Assembly: GCF_029961185.1 (NCBI RefSeq)
Contig: NZ_JASBQQ010000005.1
Location: 245,114 to 309,113 of the forward strand
Reading direction: 5' to 3'
DNA: 64,000 nt
Source of the DNA: Albidovulum aestuarii
Lineage (GTDB): Bacteria > Pseudomonadota > Alphaproteobacteria > Rhodobacterales > Rhodobacteraceae
Under the pieces are notes generated by a model, which did not search any database, had not been told where the DNA came from, and worked only from the letters and a program-made list of their open reading frames with translations. The position numbers and the translations under genes were made by a program. Position 1 is the stretch's first letter; every line of letters begins with the position of its first letter. Positions 51,712 to 59,441 of this stretch are shown here, piece by piece.

Positions 51712-52338
51712 TCTCGGTCACTCCATTCGCGGCGGTGCCCGATGCACCGCCCGGTACTGACCGAAGGCCCGAAACCCGGGCCGAGCACGCGCCACCCACG
51801 TGTCGGCGCTCAACTGCGACTACCGCTTCCCTTGCACCCGTAGTCCAGCGGTTTCTTCAGAAGAGCGGGGGAAACGGCGGAACGGGTGCATTCGCCTCTC
51901 CGCAGCAAGGTTTCATTGAACTCGCGAAAGCAGACCTTCGACACAAGGAACCGGGAGGCGGTCCTGTTTTGGGACGGTTCTTCGGGGGAACCGGTCATTC
52001 GCCGCATGCGCGAGAGGGTAGTCGGCTGATGGTATGGAGCGGACATTCGTACGCCTCGCCGATCTCAGTCCGCCGATCTGATGAGTTGGCGGTAAAGCAG
52101 AACTTCGCGTCGGGTGCGAAGGTGCTCAGTGTTATGGGAAAAGCGGCCGTTGCCATTTTGGTCATTGCAAAGACTCAGTTGCCCAATTGCGAGCAGATGG
52201 CAGTAGTGCACGCCCTATCCGCATGAATTGAACTATTTGGCAAACAGCAGATCTGTTCCGACCTTCGTCGGTGACTTTGGGCACCTAAAGAGGGAACGAG
52301 CGCCTTGCGGGCGCCCGTTATGACTGCCGAAAGCCGTA
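51712..52338. other. 627-base non-coding region between recombinase cassette and degQ
   Basis: No convincing gene. Near the DUF3489 start are hairpins GGCGGTGC/GCACCGCC (51731-51738, 51744-51751) and GGCCCG/CGGGCC (51766-51771, 51777-51782). TGCACCCGT (51833-51841) and ACGGGTGCA (51882-51890) form a 9-bp inverted repeat 40 bases apart. The rest, to about 52290, looks like degraded sequence of mixed composition. A 163-codon frame through it shows no family pattern. It may hold an attachment-site remnant. Confidence 0.5.
52296..52318 (-). terminator. Possible degQ terminator
   Basis: ACGAGCGCC (52296-52304) and GGCGCCCGT (52310-52318) form a 9-bp stem with one mismatch and a 5-base loop, 21 bases past the degQ stop. 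On the minus strand it is followed by TTCCCTCTTTAGG, only moderately T-rich. Confidence 0.5.
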
Positions 52339-53502
52339 TCAGGCCGGTTGTTCGGGACGCATCCCGAGGGTCACGGTCGTGTCGACGGGTTTCCCGGCAC
52401 GCAGGAGGCCGAGTTTCACTTCGCGTCCAGGGGCCTCCGTGGCGATCATCCGTGTAAGGTCGCGCGGGCCTTTCACCTGGGTGCCATCGACGCTCAGAAC
52501 GACATCCCCTCGCGCGAGCCCGGCCTTGGCGGCCGGTGTATCGGCAGTGACATTGGTGATCAGGACGCCCTCGGCCTTGTCGAAACCAAGTGCTGCGGCG
52601 ATGTCGTCAGAGACGGGCTGGATCTGCACACCAAGCCAGCCGCGTTCGACCGTTCCGTCACCGGCAAGGTCGGCCACTACCTTCGAAGCTGTTTCAGACG
52701 GCACGGCAAAGCCGATCCCGACCGAACCACCCGTAGGCGAGAAAATCGCGGTGTTGATGCCGACGACCTCACCGTTCGCGTTGAAGAGAGGGCCACCGGA
52801 ATTGCCCTTGTTGATGGCGGCGTCTGTCTGGATGTAGTTGTCAAAGGGGCCTGAATTGATGTCGCGGCCAAGGGCCGAGACGATGCCCGCCGTCACCGAA
52901 TTGCCAAGACCGAACGGGTTACCGATGGCGACCACATCCTGGCCGACCTTTAGCTGTGTTGAATCGCCGAAGGCCACAGTCGGCAGATCATTGCCCTCGT
53001 TGATTTTGACGAGCGCGATATCGGTCGCGGTATCCACGCCCAGCACCTTGCCGTCAATCTTGCGGCCGTCGGCGAGGGTCACCGTGACCGTGTCTGCACC
53101 GTCAACGACATGGGCGTTGGTCACGATCTGGCCATCGGCCGTCACGATAAACCCGGTGCCCACCCCGTGCATTTCTGGCGTGTTCCCGCCGGGCGCGCCG
53201 GGCATCGGCATTCCCGGCATCGGCATGCCGAATTGCCGCATGAACTGATCGAGCGGGAAGCCCTGCGGCATGTTCTGGCCATAGAGTTCGGACGGATCGG
53301 CTTTCTTCGTCACTTCGATATAGACGACCGCAGGTGCGACCTTGGCCACAAGGTCTATATAACCGCCCTGATGCATCGCGGGTGCGGCAATGGCGGGCGG
53401 CGCGAGGAACGGACCGATGGCTGTCAGCCCAGTGGCACCTATAAGGGCGCCGAGGGCCAGCGCGGGAAGTCTGGTTCGAAGGGAATGTCGGGCGGTTTGC
53501 AT
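52339..53502 (-). CDS. Periplasmic serine protease DegQ/HtrA-like, single PDZ visible
   Basis: A 387-aa envelope-stress protease. Signal peptide about 1-35, then a trypsin-like domain with the triad in TNAHVVDG (His), TDIALVKI (Asp) and GNSGGPLF (Ser), and one C-terminal PDZ domain (GWLGVQIQPVSDDIAAAL onward), shorter than DegP with two. The L1 loop region is replaced by a Met/Pro run, FGMPMPGMPMPGAPGG (about 83-98), which is unusual. AAGGAG favours the second of two adjacent ATGs (53502 rather than 53505). Divergent from a response-regulator gene with TTCAGC repeats between. Confidence 0.9.
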   Translation of the reverse strand: MQTARHSLRTRLPALALGALIGATGLTAIGPFLAPPAIAAPAMHQGGYIDLVAKVAPAVVYIEVTKKADPSELYGQNMPQGFPLDQFMRQFGMPMPGMPMPGAPGGNTPEMHGVGTGFIVTADGQIVTNAHVVDGADTVTVTLADGRKIDGKVLGVDTATDIALVKINEGNDLPTVAFGDSTQLKVGQDVVAIGNPFGLGNSVTAGIVSALGRDINSGPFDNYIQTDAAINKGNSGGPLFNANGEVVGINTAIFSPTGGSVGIGFAVPSETASKVVADLAGDGTVERGWLGVQIQPVSDDIAAALGFDKAEGVLITNVTADTPAAKAGLARGDVVLSVDGTQVKGPRDLTRMIATEAPGREVKLGLLRAGKPVDTTVTLGMRPEQPA

Positions 53503-53658
53503 CATCGTCTCCTTGGTTCTGAACCGGAATCGCAACCGGGATAGCCAACATCTGGGCCCGAGAGGTTTCAGGTGCCCGACCGGAAGATTGCAAATCCGCA
53601 AGGTTTGATGGCAGGCTGGACGCGACCGCGCGCCGCCTGACAAAACTGTAATCCAGCC

Positions 53659-53688
53659 TTCAGCCGGGTTTCAGCTGGTCCATTCAGC
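53659..53688. promoter_or_regulatory. TTCAGC direct repeats, candidate OmpR-type operator
   Basis: TTCAGC occurs at 53659-53664, 53670-53675 and 53683-53688, the first two exactly 11 bp apart as expected for tandem OmpR/PhoB-family dimers. The site lies between degQ and the divergent response-regulator gene, so autoregulation and control of the protease are plausible. Confidence 0.55.
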
Positions 53689-53783
53689 ATTGCATACCTT
53701 GGTTAAGTCGCCACTTTCGAAAGGCGCGATGAATGACTACCTTGCCAGCGCAGCTTCAGGCTGTGGACGTATCGAAGTGTGAC

Positions 53784-54455
53784 ATGAAACTCCTGCTGAT
53801 CGAGGACGACCCCACGACCGCCGCCTATATCGTCAAGGGCCTGCGCGAGGAGGGCCATGTGGTCGATCACCTCTCAGATGGCCGTGACGGGATGGTTCAG
53901 GCGATGTCGGGGGGATACGACGTGCTGATCGTCGACCGGATGCTACCCGGGCTCGACGGGCTGTCGCTGGTCCGCGCGCTCAGATCGGCCAAGGTCACGG
54001 TACCCGCGATCTTCCTAACAGCCATCGGTGGGGTCGATGACCGGATCGAAGGGTTGCAGGCCGGGGGCGACGATTACCTCGTCAAGCCCTTCGCCTTTGG
54101 TGAATTGTCCGCAAGGATCTCGGTACTGGCCCGCCGCACAACCCAACCTGTCGCGGAAACAGTGCTAACGGCGGGTGACTTGCGCATGGATCTGATAGCC
54201 CGCACCGTAACGCGGGGTGGAACACCCATCGACCTTTTGCCGCGTGAATTCGCGCTTCTGGAACATCTCCTGCGCCGTAAGGGCCGGGTCCAGACACGGA
54301 CCATGCTTCTGGAGGCAGTGTGGGACCTCAGCTTCGATCCCCAGACTAATGTCGTCGAGACCCATGTCAGCCGCCTGCGCGCCAAGGTCGACAAGCCCTT
54401 TGAGCGCGAATTGATCCACACCGTGCGCGGTGCCGGTTACAAGATCGAGACGTGA
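53784..54455 (+). CDS. OmpR-family response regulator
   Basis: A 223-aa two-component regulator. Receiver domain about 1-115 with acidic pocket E8-D9-D10 region (LLIEDDP), phospho-acceptor D51 in IVDRMLPGLDG and K in YLVKPFAFG; a winged-helix DNA-binding domain follows (about 128-222) with ETHVSRLRAKVDKPF and IHTVRGAGYKIE. I start at the ATG at 53784 (MKLLLIEDDP); the frame is open 17 codons upstream. The sensor kinase gene begins 3 bases after its stop. Confidence 0.94.
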   Translation: MKLLLIEDDPTTAAYIVKGLREEGHVVDHLSDGRDGMVQAMSGGYDVLIVDRMLPGLDGLSLVRALRSAKVTVPAIFLTAIGGVDDRIEGLQAGGDDYLVKPFAFGELSARISVLARRTTQPVAETVLTAGDLRMDLIARTVTRGGTPIDLLPREFALLEHLLRRKGRVQTRTMLLEAVWDLSFDPQTNVVETHVSRLRAKVDKPFERELIHTVRGAGYKIET

Positions 54456-54458
54456 CGC

Positions 54459-55838
54459 GTGCTTGCCCGCCTGCTCAGCACGCTGAAACGCAGCACCGGC
54501 TCGACCCCGATGCGGCAGGCCATCGGGCTCGTGGCCGTGGTGGCGGTCGTCAACCTGGTGACGCTCGGCCTTGCCTATCTTAGCCTGCGAAGTGCCACGG
54601 AAGAGGCGATGCGCGCCAATCTTATCCAGCACTTGGCGGGGTTTCAGGTTGCGGCCTCGTCCTCGGCGCTGGAAATCCTCGTTGCGGCCGAAGCAAACGC
54701 CGCCGATCCCGCCCATCGGGTCTTTGCCTTCATCGCCCCCGATGGCCGCGTCACCGGAAACGCCAATGCCACTCTGACGCGCGATGGGGTGAAGATCAGC
54801 CAGATGCCCGAAGGCCGCCCCCTGAGCGACAGCGGCTATTTCCCCCTGATCGAACGCATGGCGGGCGGGGTCCTTATTCTCGGCGAAAGCCGCGCACCGG
54901 TCGATGAACTGGGCGAGACGTTTCTCGCACTTCTGGCACTCAGCCTTGCCCCCACGGTGCTGATCTCGCTCGGCGCGGGCGCTGTCATCGCGTCCCGCGC
55001 ACGCCGCCGCGTCGACCAGATTGAGGCGGTGTTGGGCCAGCTCTCGGAAGGCACGCTGAATGCCAGGATACCGGCCGAACCCGGACGTGAGGATGATCTT
55101 GCCCGCATCGGGACACGGGTGAACCGGATGGCGGCCGCGCAGGAGGCCGCGACGGATGCGCTGCGACAGGTCTCAGCTGACATTGCCCATGACCTGAAAA
55201 CACCGTTACAGCGCATGACGGTGCTTCTGCACGACCTGCGCGACCGGCTGCCTGACGAAGGCGCTGAGGCCGCGCTCGCGGACCGGGCCATCGCCGAGGC
55301 GGATGGCGCGGTCGGTGTGTTTCACGCCCTATTGCAGATCGCCCAGATCGAGGGCGGAGGCGCGCGGGCCGCGTTCGTGCCGGTCGACCTCTCGGAAATC
55401 GCGGCCGGGATCGTGGAGCTTTACCTCCCCGCTGCCGAGGAGGAGGGCCGCAGGCTGGTGCTGACCCTTCCCGGCGATGCCGCCATGATCAGTGGCAACA
55501 AGGGGCTCATCGGTCAGGCCCTTGCCAATCTCATCGAAAACGCGTTGCGCCATACCCCTGCGGGCGCGGACATAGCGGTTGCCGTGCAGCGGACCGATAC
55601 CCGAATAGTGCTGGAGGTCGCCGATCGTGGACCCGGAATACCGGAGGCGGAACGAGAAAACGTCCTGCGACGCCTCTACCGGCTGGAACGCAGCCGAACC
55701 ACGCCCGGCAATGGCCTTGGCCTAGCGCTTATCGCCGCTACAGCCGGTCTGCACGGGGCCCACCTGACGCTTGGCGATAACAGTCCGGGTCTGAAGGTCA
55801 CGCTCGCCTTTCCCCGTCTGGCCGGGATTGCTCGCTAG
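54459..55838 (+). CDS. Sensor histidine kinase
   Basis: A 459-aa membrane kinase starting with GTG. Membrane segments at about 20-43 and 151-175 flank a roughly 105-residue periplasmic sensor, followed by HAMP (RVDQIEAVLGQLSEG, about 180-230), the H-box DIAHDLKTPLQRM with H244, N-box LIENALRHT, and ATP-lid motifs DRGPGIP and GNGLGLAL. It is paired with the preceding regulator. The neighbouring divergent degQ and downstream membrane-lipid genes suggest envelope stress as the input. Confidence 0.93.
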   Translation: MLARLLSTLKRSTGSTPMRQAIGLVAVVAVVNLVTLGLAYLSLRSATEEAMRANLIQHLAGFQVAASSSALEILVAAEANAADPAHRVFAFIAPDGRVTGNANATLTRDGVKISQMPEGRPLSDSGYFPLIERMAGGVLILGESRAPVDELGETFLALLALSLAPTVLISLGAGAVIASRARRRVDQIEAVLGQLSEGTLNARIPAEPGREDDLARIGTRVNRMAAAQEAATDALRQVSADIAHDLKTPLQRMTVLLHDLRDRLPDEGAEAALADRAIAEADGAVGVFHALLQIAQIEGGGARAAFVPVDLSEIAAGIVELYLPAAEEEGRRLVLTLPGDAAMISGNKGLIGQALANLIENALRHTPAGADIAVAVQRTDTRIVLEVADRGPGIPEAERENVLRRLYRLERSRTTPGNGLGLALIAATAGLHGAHLTLGDNSPGLKVTLAFPRLAGIAR

Positions 55839-56258
55839 CAGTGACAGGCCGGCGCGGGAGGGGTGCCAGAACAAGGGAAACGGCACCCCCGCCGCCCGGT
55901 GCCGGTGAGCAGGAGTACGGTAGTCGCCGACGACCGGTTGCGTCTGAGGACAGGCCGCCCGATACGCAACTCGAGTATAATCAGTTCGAACGCCAGGGGC
56001 TCTGTCAGGACGTTTGTTACAAATACGGACCGGACATTTCAAAACGCTGACCGTGACATTACTTTTTTGACAATTATTGGCGCGTTCTTACGACTGTTCA
56101 GGCTCGGCCGGCCCATCCGAACCGGCGAACTTCGACCCATTGGAACGCCTAAGCCTGGTATACGGAAACAGAACGGAGCGCCCGACCGATCGGTCGGGCG
56201 CTCCACCCTCGGAGAGAGCTGGAGGGGACACTCAACCCCCATCCGACCACCAGCGACG
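55839..56258. other. 420-base convergent intergenic region
   Basis: No gene is supported. It holds a promoter-like TTGACA (56067-56072) with TACGAC (56089-56094) at 16-bp spacing in an AT-rich patch, about 85 bases before a perfect 30-base palindrome. A short transcript across this span is possible but there is no U-run after the palindrome on the plus strand. Confidence 0.45.
56175..56204 (-). terminator. Perfect 30-base palindrome, probable terminator of the minus-strand operon
   Basis: GGAGCGCCCGACCGA pairs exactly with TCGGTCGGGCGCTCC (56175-56204). On the minus strand it lies 55 bases past the stop of the 56259 gene and is followed by GTTCTGTTTCC. Because the two arms abut with no spacer, it is also a perfect dyad in DNA and could bind a dimeric protein. 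Confidence 0.6.
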
Positions 56259-56738
56259 TCACATCGCCAGCACCTCCTCAGCCTCGACCTTCTTGCGCGC
56301 ATCGGTTTCACTGCTGGAGAGGATCGTGTTCAGCCGCTCAATCTGCTCAACCGTAAGGCGGCCGGGATTCTTGACGTGGATGCCGAGCGGTCTGAGGTCG
56401 TTGACGACGATAGCCTCCATCTCGGCTGCACCCGGAAACTCGCGGATCGACCGCATAGCCACCGCGTGCTGCGGCTGGGCTTTCAGGATCTCCTCAATCT
56501 GGCGTTTCTGCTCGTTGCCCCGGTCGGACGACGAGAGGATGGCGCTGATCTCGCCAATCTGGTGGTAGTTCAGCTTGTGTAAATCGGGGACCGGTATCCC
56601 GAGTTGTTCGAAATCGAGGCGAAGCGTGTTGTCCAGTTCGTTGAACTGGTTGGTCATCGCAATACCGGCCGCGCCCGAAAGAAGGGTGATCGTGGCCGCA
56701 GTCATCGCGAGAGCGGAGACCTTGGAAAGACTATGCAT
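56259..56738 (-). CDS. Exported hypothetical protein with internal duplication
   Basis: A 159-aa protein with a signal peptide or anchor (MHSLSKVSALAMTAATITLL). Two similar units follow: one with FEQLGIPVPDLHKLNYHQIGE and ISAILSSSDRGNEQKRQIEEIL, the other with DLRPLGIHVKNPGRLTVEQIER and LNTILSSSETDARKKVEAEEVL. Each contains a LGIxV core and an ILSSS-charged helix. No family recognised. It is the last gene of the response regulator-kinase operon on the minus strand, so a periplasmic modulator or a target of that system is possible. Confidence 0.75.
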   Translation of the reverse strand: MHSLSKVSALAMTAATITLLSGAAGIAMTNQFNELDNTLRLDFEQLGIPVPDLHKLNYHQIGEISAILSSSDRGNEQKRQIEEILKAQPQHAVAMRSIREFPGAAEMEAIVVNDLRPLGIHVKNPGRLTVEQIERLNTILSSSETDARKKVEAEEVLAM

Positions 56739-56783
56739 CTCTGTTGTCCTTGTTGCGGCGATCCGGAATGGCATCGTCGGGAC

Positions 56784-58199
56784 TCAGCCTAGGCCCGCGA
56801 GTTTTCCCCCGTCTGACGCCGAGCTTACATTTTTGACAAGTCGGACATTGCCGGGGAAGCGTGTCGTGACCTTCAGGCCCGGCTCGTTGTCCGAAAGGTT
56901 GACGGTTGCGCCATGACGATCAGCGATGGCCTTAACGAGCGCGAGGCCAAGGCCGCTCCCCGGTGTCGTGCGGTTGCGGTCGAGGCGGAAGAAAGGATCA
57001 AATACCCGCGCGCGTTCAGCCTCGGGGATGCCGAGGCCGGCATCGGCGACCTCGACGCTGGTTGCTGTGGCTTCGGCTTTGACCGCAAGCGTTACGGCGG
57101 CGCCCTTCGGACAGTGGGTGAGCGCGTTCTGGATCAGGTTGACCAACATTTGCCGTAACATCCGGCTGTCACCCGAGATCGGAGCGGCAGCCGGGCCGGG
57201 GATCAGCGTGAGGCTCTGGCCATTCTCTTCGGCGATGGGCGCAAAGGTCTCAGTAAGGTCGGCCAGAATCGGCACCAGATCGACATCGGAGAAGTCGTGG
57301 CGGCCGGTTTCGGCCCCAATCCGCGCAATACGAAGGATTGCGTCGAAGATGCGGCCAAGTCCGGTCAGTTCGCCATCCGCCGCCTCGATAGCCGCGCGAG
57401 GGTCTTGCCCTTTTTCAAGCCGCGACTGCGCCTCCTGCAAGGACAGAAACGCCCGAGACAAAGGCGTGCGAAGATCATGCGCGATGGCCGCCGCCGTTGT
57501 CCGGGTCGAGAGCATGAGGCTCGACAGACGCTCCAGATGTGCGTTGACACGGTCGGCGATGCGGTCGATCTGGTCCATCCCTTTTACCGGCACGCGCGCA
57601 TCCGTTTGGCCCTGAGACACCAGATCAAGTGTCCGCTCCAGTCGTGTGAGTTTGACAAGGCTCGACCGGCTGGCCGTGTAGCCGATGGCTAGGATGGCGA
57701 CGGTCAGCACCACGCCCGCACCCAGCAACACCCAGAGGAAAGATTTCTCTGCCATATCGGTCAAGGCCAGGTCCTGTCCCAGAACCAGCGTCACATCGGC
57801 GAACCGCGTCGAGTTCAGGTAGTAGGAAGAGGACTTCGCATGGTGGTCGGTCGTGGTCAGTTCGATGCGTCGGGACGTTCCCAGCGGTGGCAAATTGTCT
57901 ATGTTTCCGGCCAACTTGATGCCATCGGTGTCGAATACGCCGATCACCCGCGGCGTCTGCGAGAGCGGGTTGTTGATCTCGGATATGGCCTGAACGAGGT
58001 CTGTCTTGCCCCCGGCATCGTAGATGTCATGCAACATGATTTCGTCGGTGCGCACCTGTTGGGCCAGTGTCGCGTCAAGCGTCGCTCGCAGATAGGAAAA
58101 GGAGACAAACCCGGTCAGTGAAAACGCTGCGACAACGGCCAGCGCAGCATGGGTGGCCGTGCGAAACGCCGCGCCGGAGAGAATATTAGCGCGGTCCAT
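56784..58199 (-). CDS. Sensor histidine kinase
   Basis: A 471-aa membrane kinase. Segments at about 13-36 and 160-182 flank a periplasmic sensor of about 125 residues (DEIMLHDIYDAGGKTDLVQA within it). HAMP follows (VKLTRLERTLDLVSQGQ), then H-box AIAHDLRTPLSRAF with H241, N-box LIQNALTHC, DAGLGIP and GSGLGLAL. It overlaps its response regulator by 14 bases. It belongs to the same broad family as the kinase at 54459 but the sensor differs. Confidence 0.93.
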   Translation of the reverse strand: MDRANILSGAAFRTATHAALAVVAAFSLTGFVSFSYLRATLDATLAQQVRTDEIMLHDIYDAGGKTDLVQAISEINNPLSQTPRVIGVFDTDGIKLAGNIDNLPPLGTSRRIELTTTDHHAKSSSYYLNSTRFADVTLVLGQDLALTDMAEKSFLWVLLGAGVVLTVAILAIGYTASRSSLVKLTRLERTLDLVSQGQTDARVPVKGMDQIDRIADRVNAHLERLSSLMLSTRTTAAAIAHDLRTPLSRAFLSLQEAQSRLEKGQDPRAAIEAADGELTGLGRIFDAILRIARIGAETGRHDFSDVDLVPILADLTETFAPIAEENGQSLTLIPGPAAAPISGDSRMLRQMLVNLIQNALTHCPKGAAVTLAVKAEATATSVEVADAGLGIPEAERARVFDPFFRLDRNRTTPGSGLGLALVKAIADRHGATVNLSDNEPGLKVTTRFPGNVRLVKNVSSASDGGKLAGLG

Positions 58200-58863
58200 G
58201 CATCATGTATCCGGTGTTCCGTATGGTGTGAAGCAAAGGCACATCGAACGGCCGGTCGATCTTCGCCCGCAAGCGGCTGACATGGGTTTCGACCACGGTT
58301 GTGCCCGGTTCGAAGTTGAAATCCCAGACCTGTTCCAGCAGCATCGTCCGCGTTACGACGCGCCCGGCATTGCGCATCAAAACATCCAGCAGTGCGAACT
58401 CCTTCGATTGCAGATCGATCGGCTGGCCTTTACGGGTGGCCGTGCGGGCAAGAAGGTCAAGACGGAGGTCATGCACCTCAAGCACCGTGATGTCAGCCAT
58501 CTCTTTCCGCCGTCGGGTCAGGGCGGTAACGCGGGCCTGCAACTCGGAAAAGTGGAAGGGTTTTGCGAGGTAATCGTCCGCCCCGGCACAAAGCCCCTCA
58601 ACCCGCTCATCGACATCGCCGAGTGCCGTCAGGAAGATCACCGGAACGTCGTTCGTGGCCGCGCGCAGCGCTTTCAGAACAGAGAGACCGTCCATCCCCG
58701 GCATCATCCGGTCAAGTATGGCGAGGTCGGCGCTGTTGTACAGGCAGTAGCTCAGCGCATCGCAGCCATCCGCCACCCGTTCGACGCTATGGCCGTTTTC
58801 GCTCAGACCGTTGACGATGAAATCCGCGACCCGGTCATCATCCTCGGCAAGCAGGATCTTCAT
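58186..58863 (-). CDS. OmpR-family response regulator
   Basis: A 225-aa regulator with receiver pocket ILLAEDDD, phospho-acceptor D51 in ILDRMMPGMDG, K in YLAKPFHFS, and a winged-helix C-terminus with ETHVSRLRAKIDRPF and HTIRNTGYMMHG. It is paralogous to the regulator at 53784 (DRMxPGxDGLSV, ETHVSRLRAK). It leads the regulator-kinase-hypothetical operon; the DUF1344 gene 77 bases upstream points the same way and may be co-transcribed. Confidence 0.94.
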   Translation of the reverse strand: MKILLAEDDDRVADFIVNGLSENGHSVERVADGCDALSYCLYNSADLAILDRMMPGMDGLSVLKALRAATNDVPVIFLTALGDVDERVEGLCAGADDYLAKPFHFSELQARVTALTRRRKEMADITVLEVHDLRLDLLARTATRKGQPIDLQSKEFALLDVLMRNAGRVVTRTMLLEQVWDFNFEPGTTVVETHVSRLRAKIDRPFDVPLLHTIRNTGYMMHGPR

Positions 58864-58940
58864 AGCGGCCTTCCCTTCGGTTCAGCGCCAAATGGGGGCC
58901 CCGCAGGACCCCCACCGCTGGCATGGCGTTCAGGGCCGTG

Positions 58941-59201
58941 TCACTTGACGACGGTGACCTGATCGGCCTGATGCTTGGAGTTGAGCATCTGCCAGGCGAT
59001 ATCGACCTTTTCACCAACCTTCAGGCCGGGATCCTTGAACCCGGCGGGCAGGATATAGGTTGTGCCGTTGTCGAGCGTCAGGGTCATGGCCTTGGCATCA
59101 TAGGCCTTGATGGTGCCGGTCGTGTGGGTGTCGGCGGCGAAAGCGGCGAACGACGAGCCGAGCATCGCGACGGCAACGGCGGGGAATAGGAACTTACGCA
59201 T
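58941..59201 (-). CDS. DUF1344 small periplasmic protein
   Basis: An 86-aa exported protein: signal peptide MRKFLFPAVAVAMLGSSF ending near AFA, then DTHTTGTIKAYDAKAMTLTL and a small beta-rich domain (TYILPAGF, VGEKVDIAW) typical of DUF1344. Function unknown; many copies sit beside two-component systems. It starts next to GTAAGG direct repeats that look like a response-regulator site. Confidence 0.85.
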   Translation of the reverse strand: MRKFLFPAVAVAMLGSSFAAFAADTHTTGTIKAYDAKAMTLTLDNGTTYILPAGFKDPGLKVGEKVDIAWQMLNSKHQADQVTVVK

Positions 59202-59351
59202 GGTGATAGTCCTTTGTGTGCCCGCTTCCTGCGGGCAGTGCTGTGGAGCAGTCTGAAGTTGTCTGGGTGGGGCCGTGGGGCGCTTTGGGCAGCTCCCTGC
59301 TCCTGATGCTGAAATTACGCCTGAGGCTGAGCCGGATCAAATTACTTCGAT

Positions 59352-59368
59352 GTAAGGTTGCGGTAAGG
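59352..59368. promoter_or_regulatory. GTAAGG direct repeats, candidate response-regulator site
   Basis: GTAAGG at 59352-59357 and again at 59363-59368, 11 bp apart, resembles the TTAAGG-type tandem half-sites of PmrA/QseB-like regulators. It lies in the gap between the divergent DUF1344 and DUF1003 genes, near the response-regulator operon. Confidence 0.5.
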
Positions 59369-59441
59369 TCCGGGATGGGTTTGAGGTCGAAAACCGGACT
59401 GGGCGCGGGGCCACTGTCCTGCGAGGACATAGGGGGAAAAG

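Noticed and set aside
51833..51890. Possible tRNA relic (GCACCCGTAGTCCAGCGG start)
   Set aside because: The acceptor-like ends pair, but no T-loop TTCGA or anticodon arm can be drawn and the span is too short.
51735..52226. A 163-codon frame in the gap next to the recombinase cassette
   Set aside because: No domain pattern, no clear ribosome-binding site, and mixed composition; treated as non-coding.
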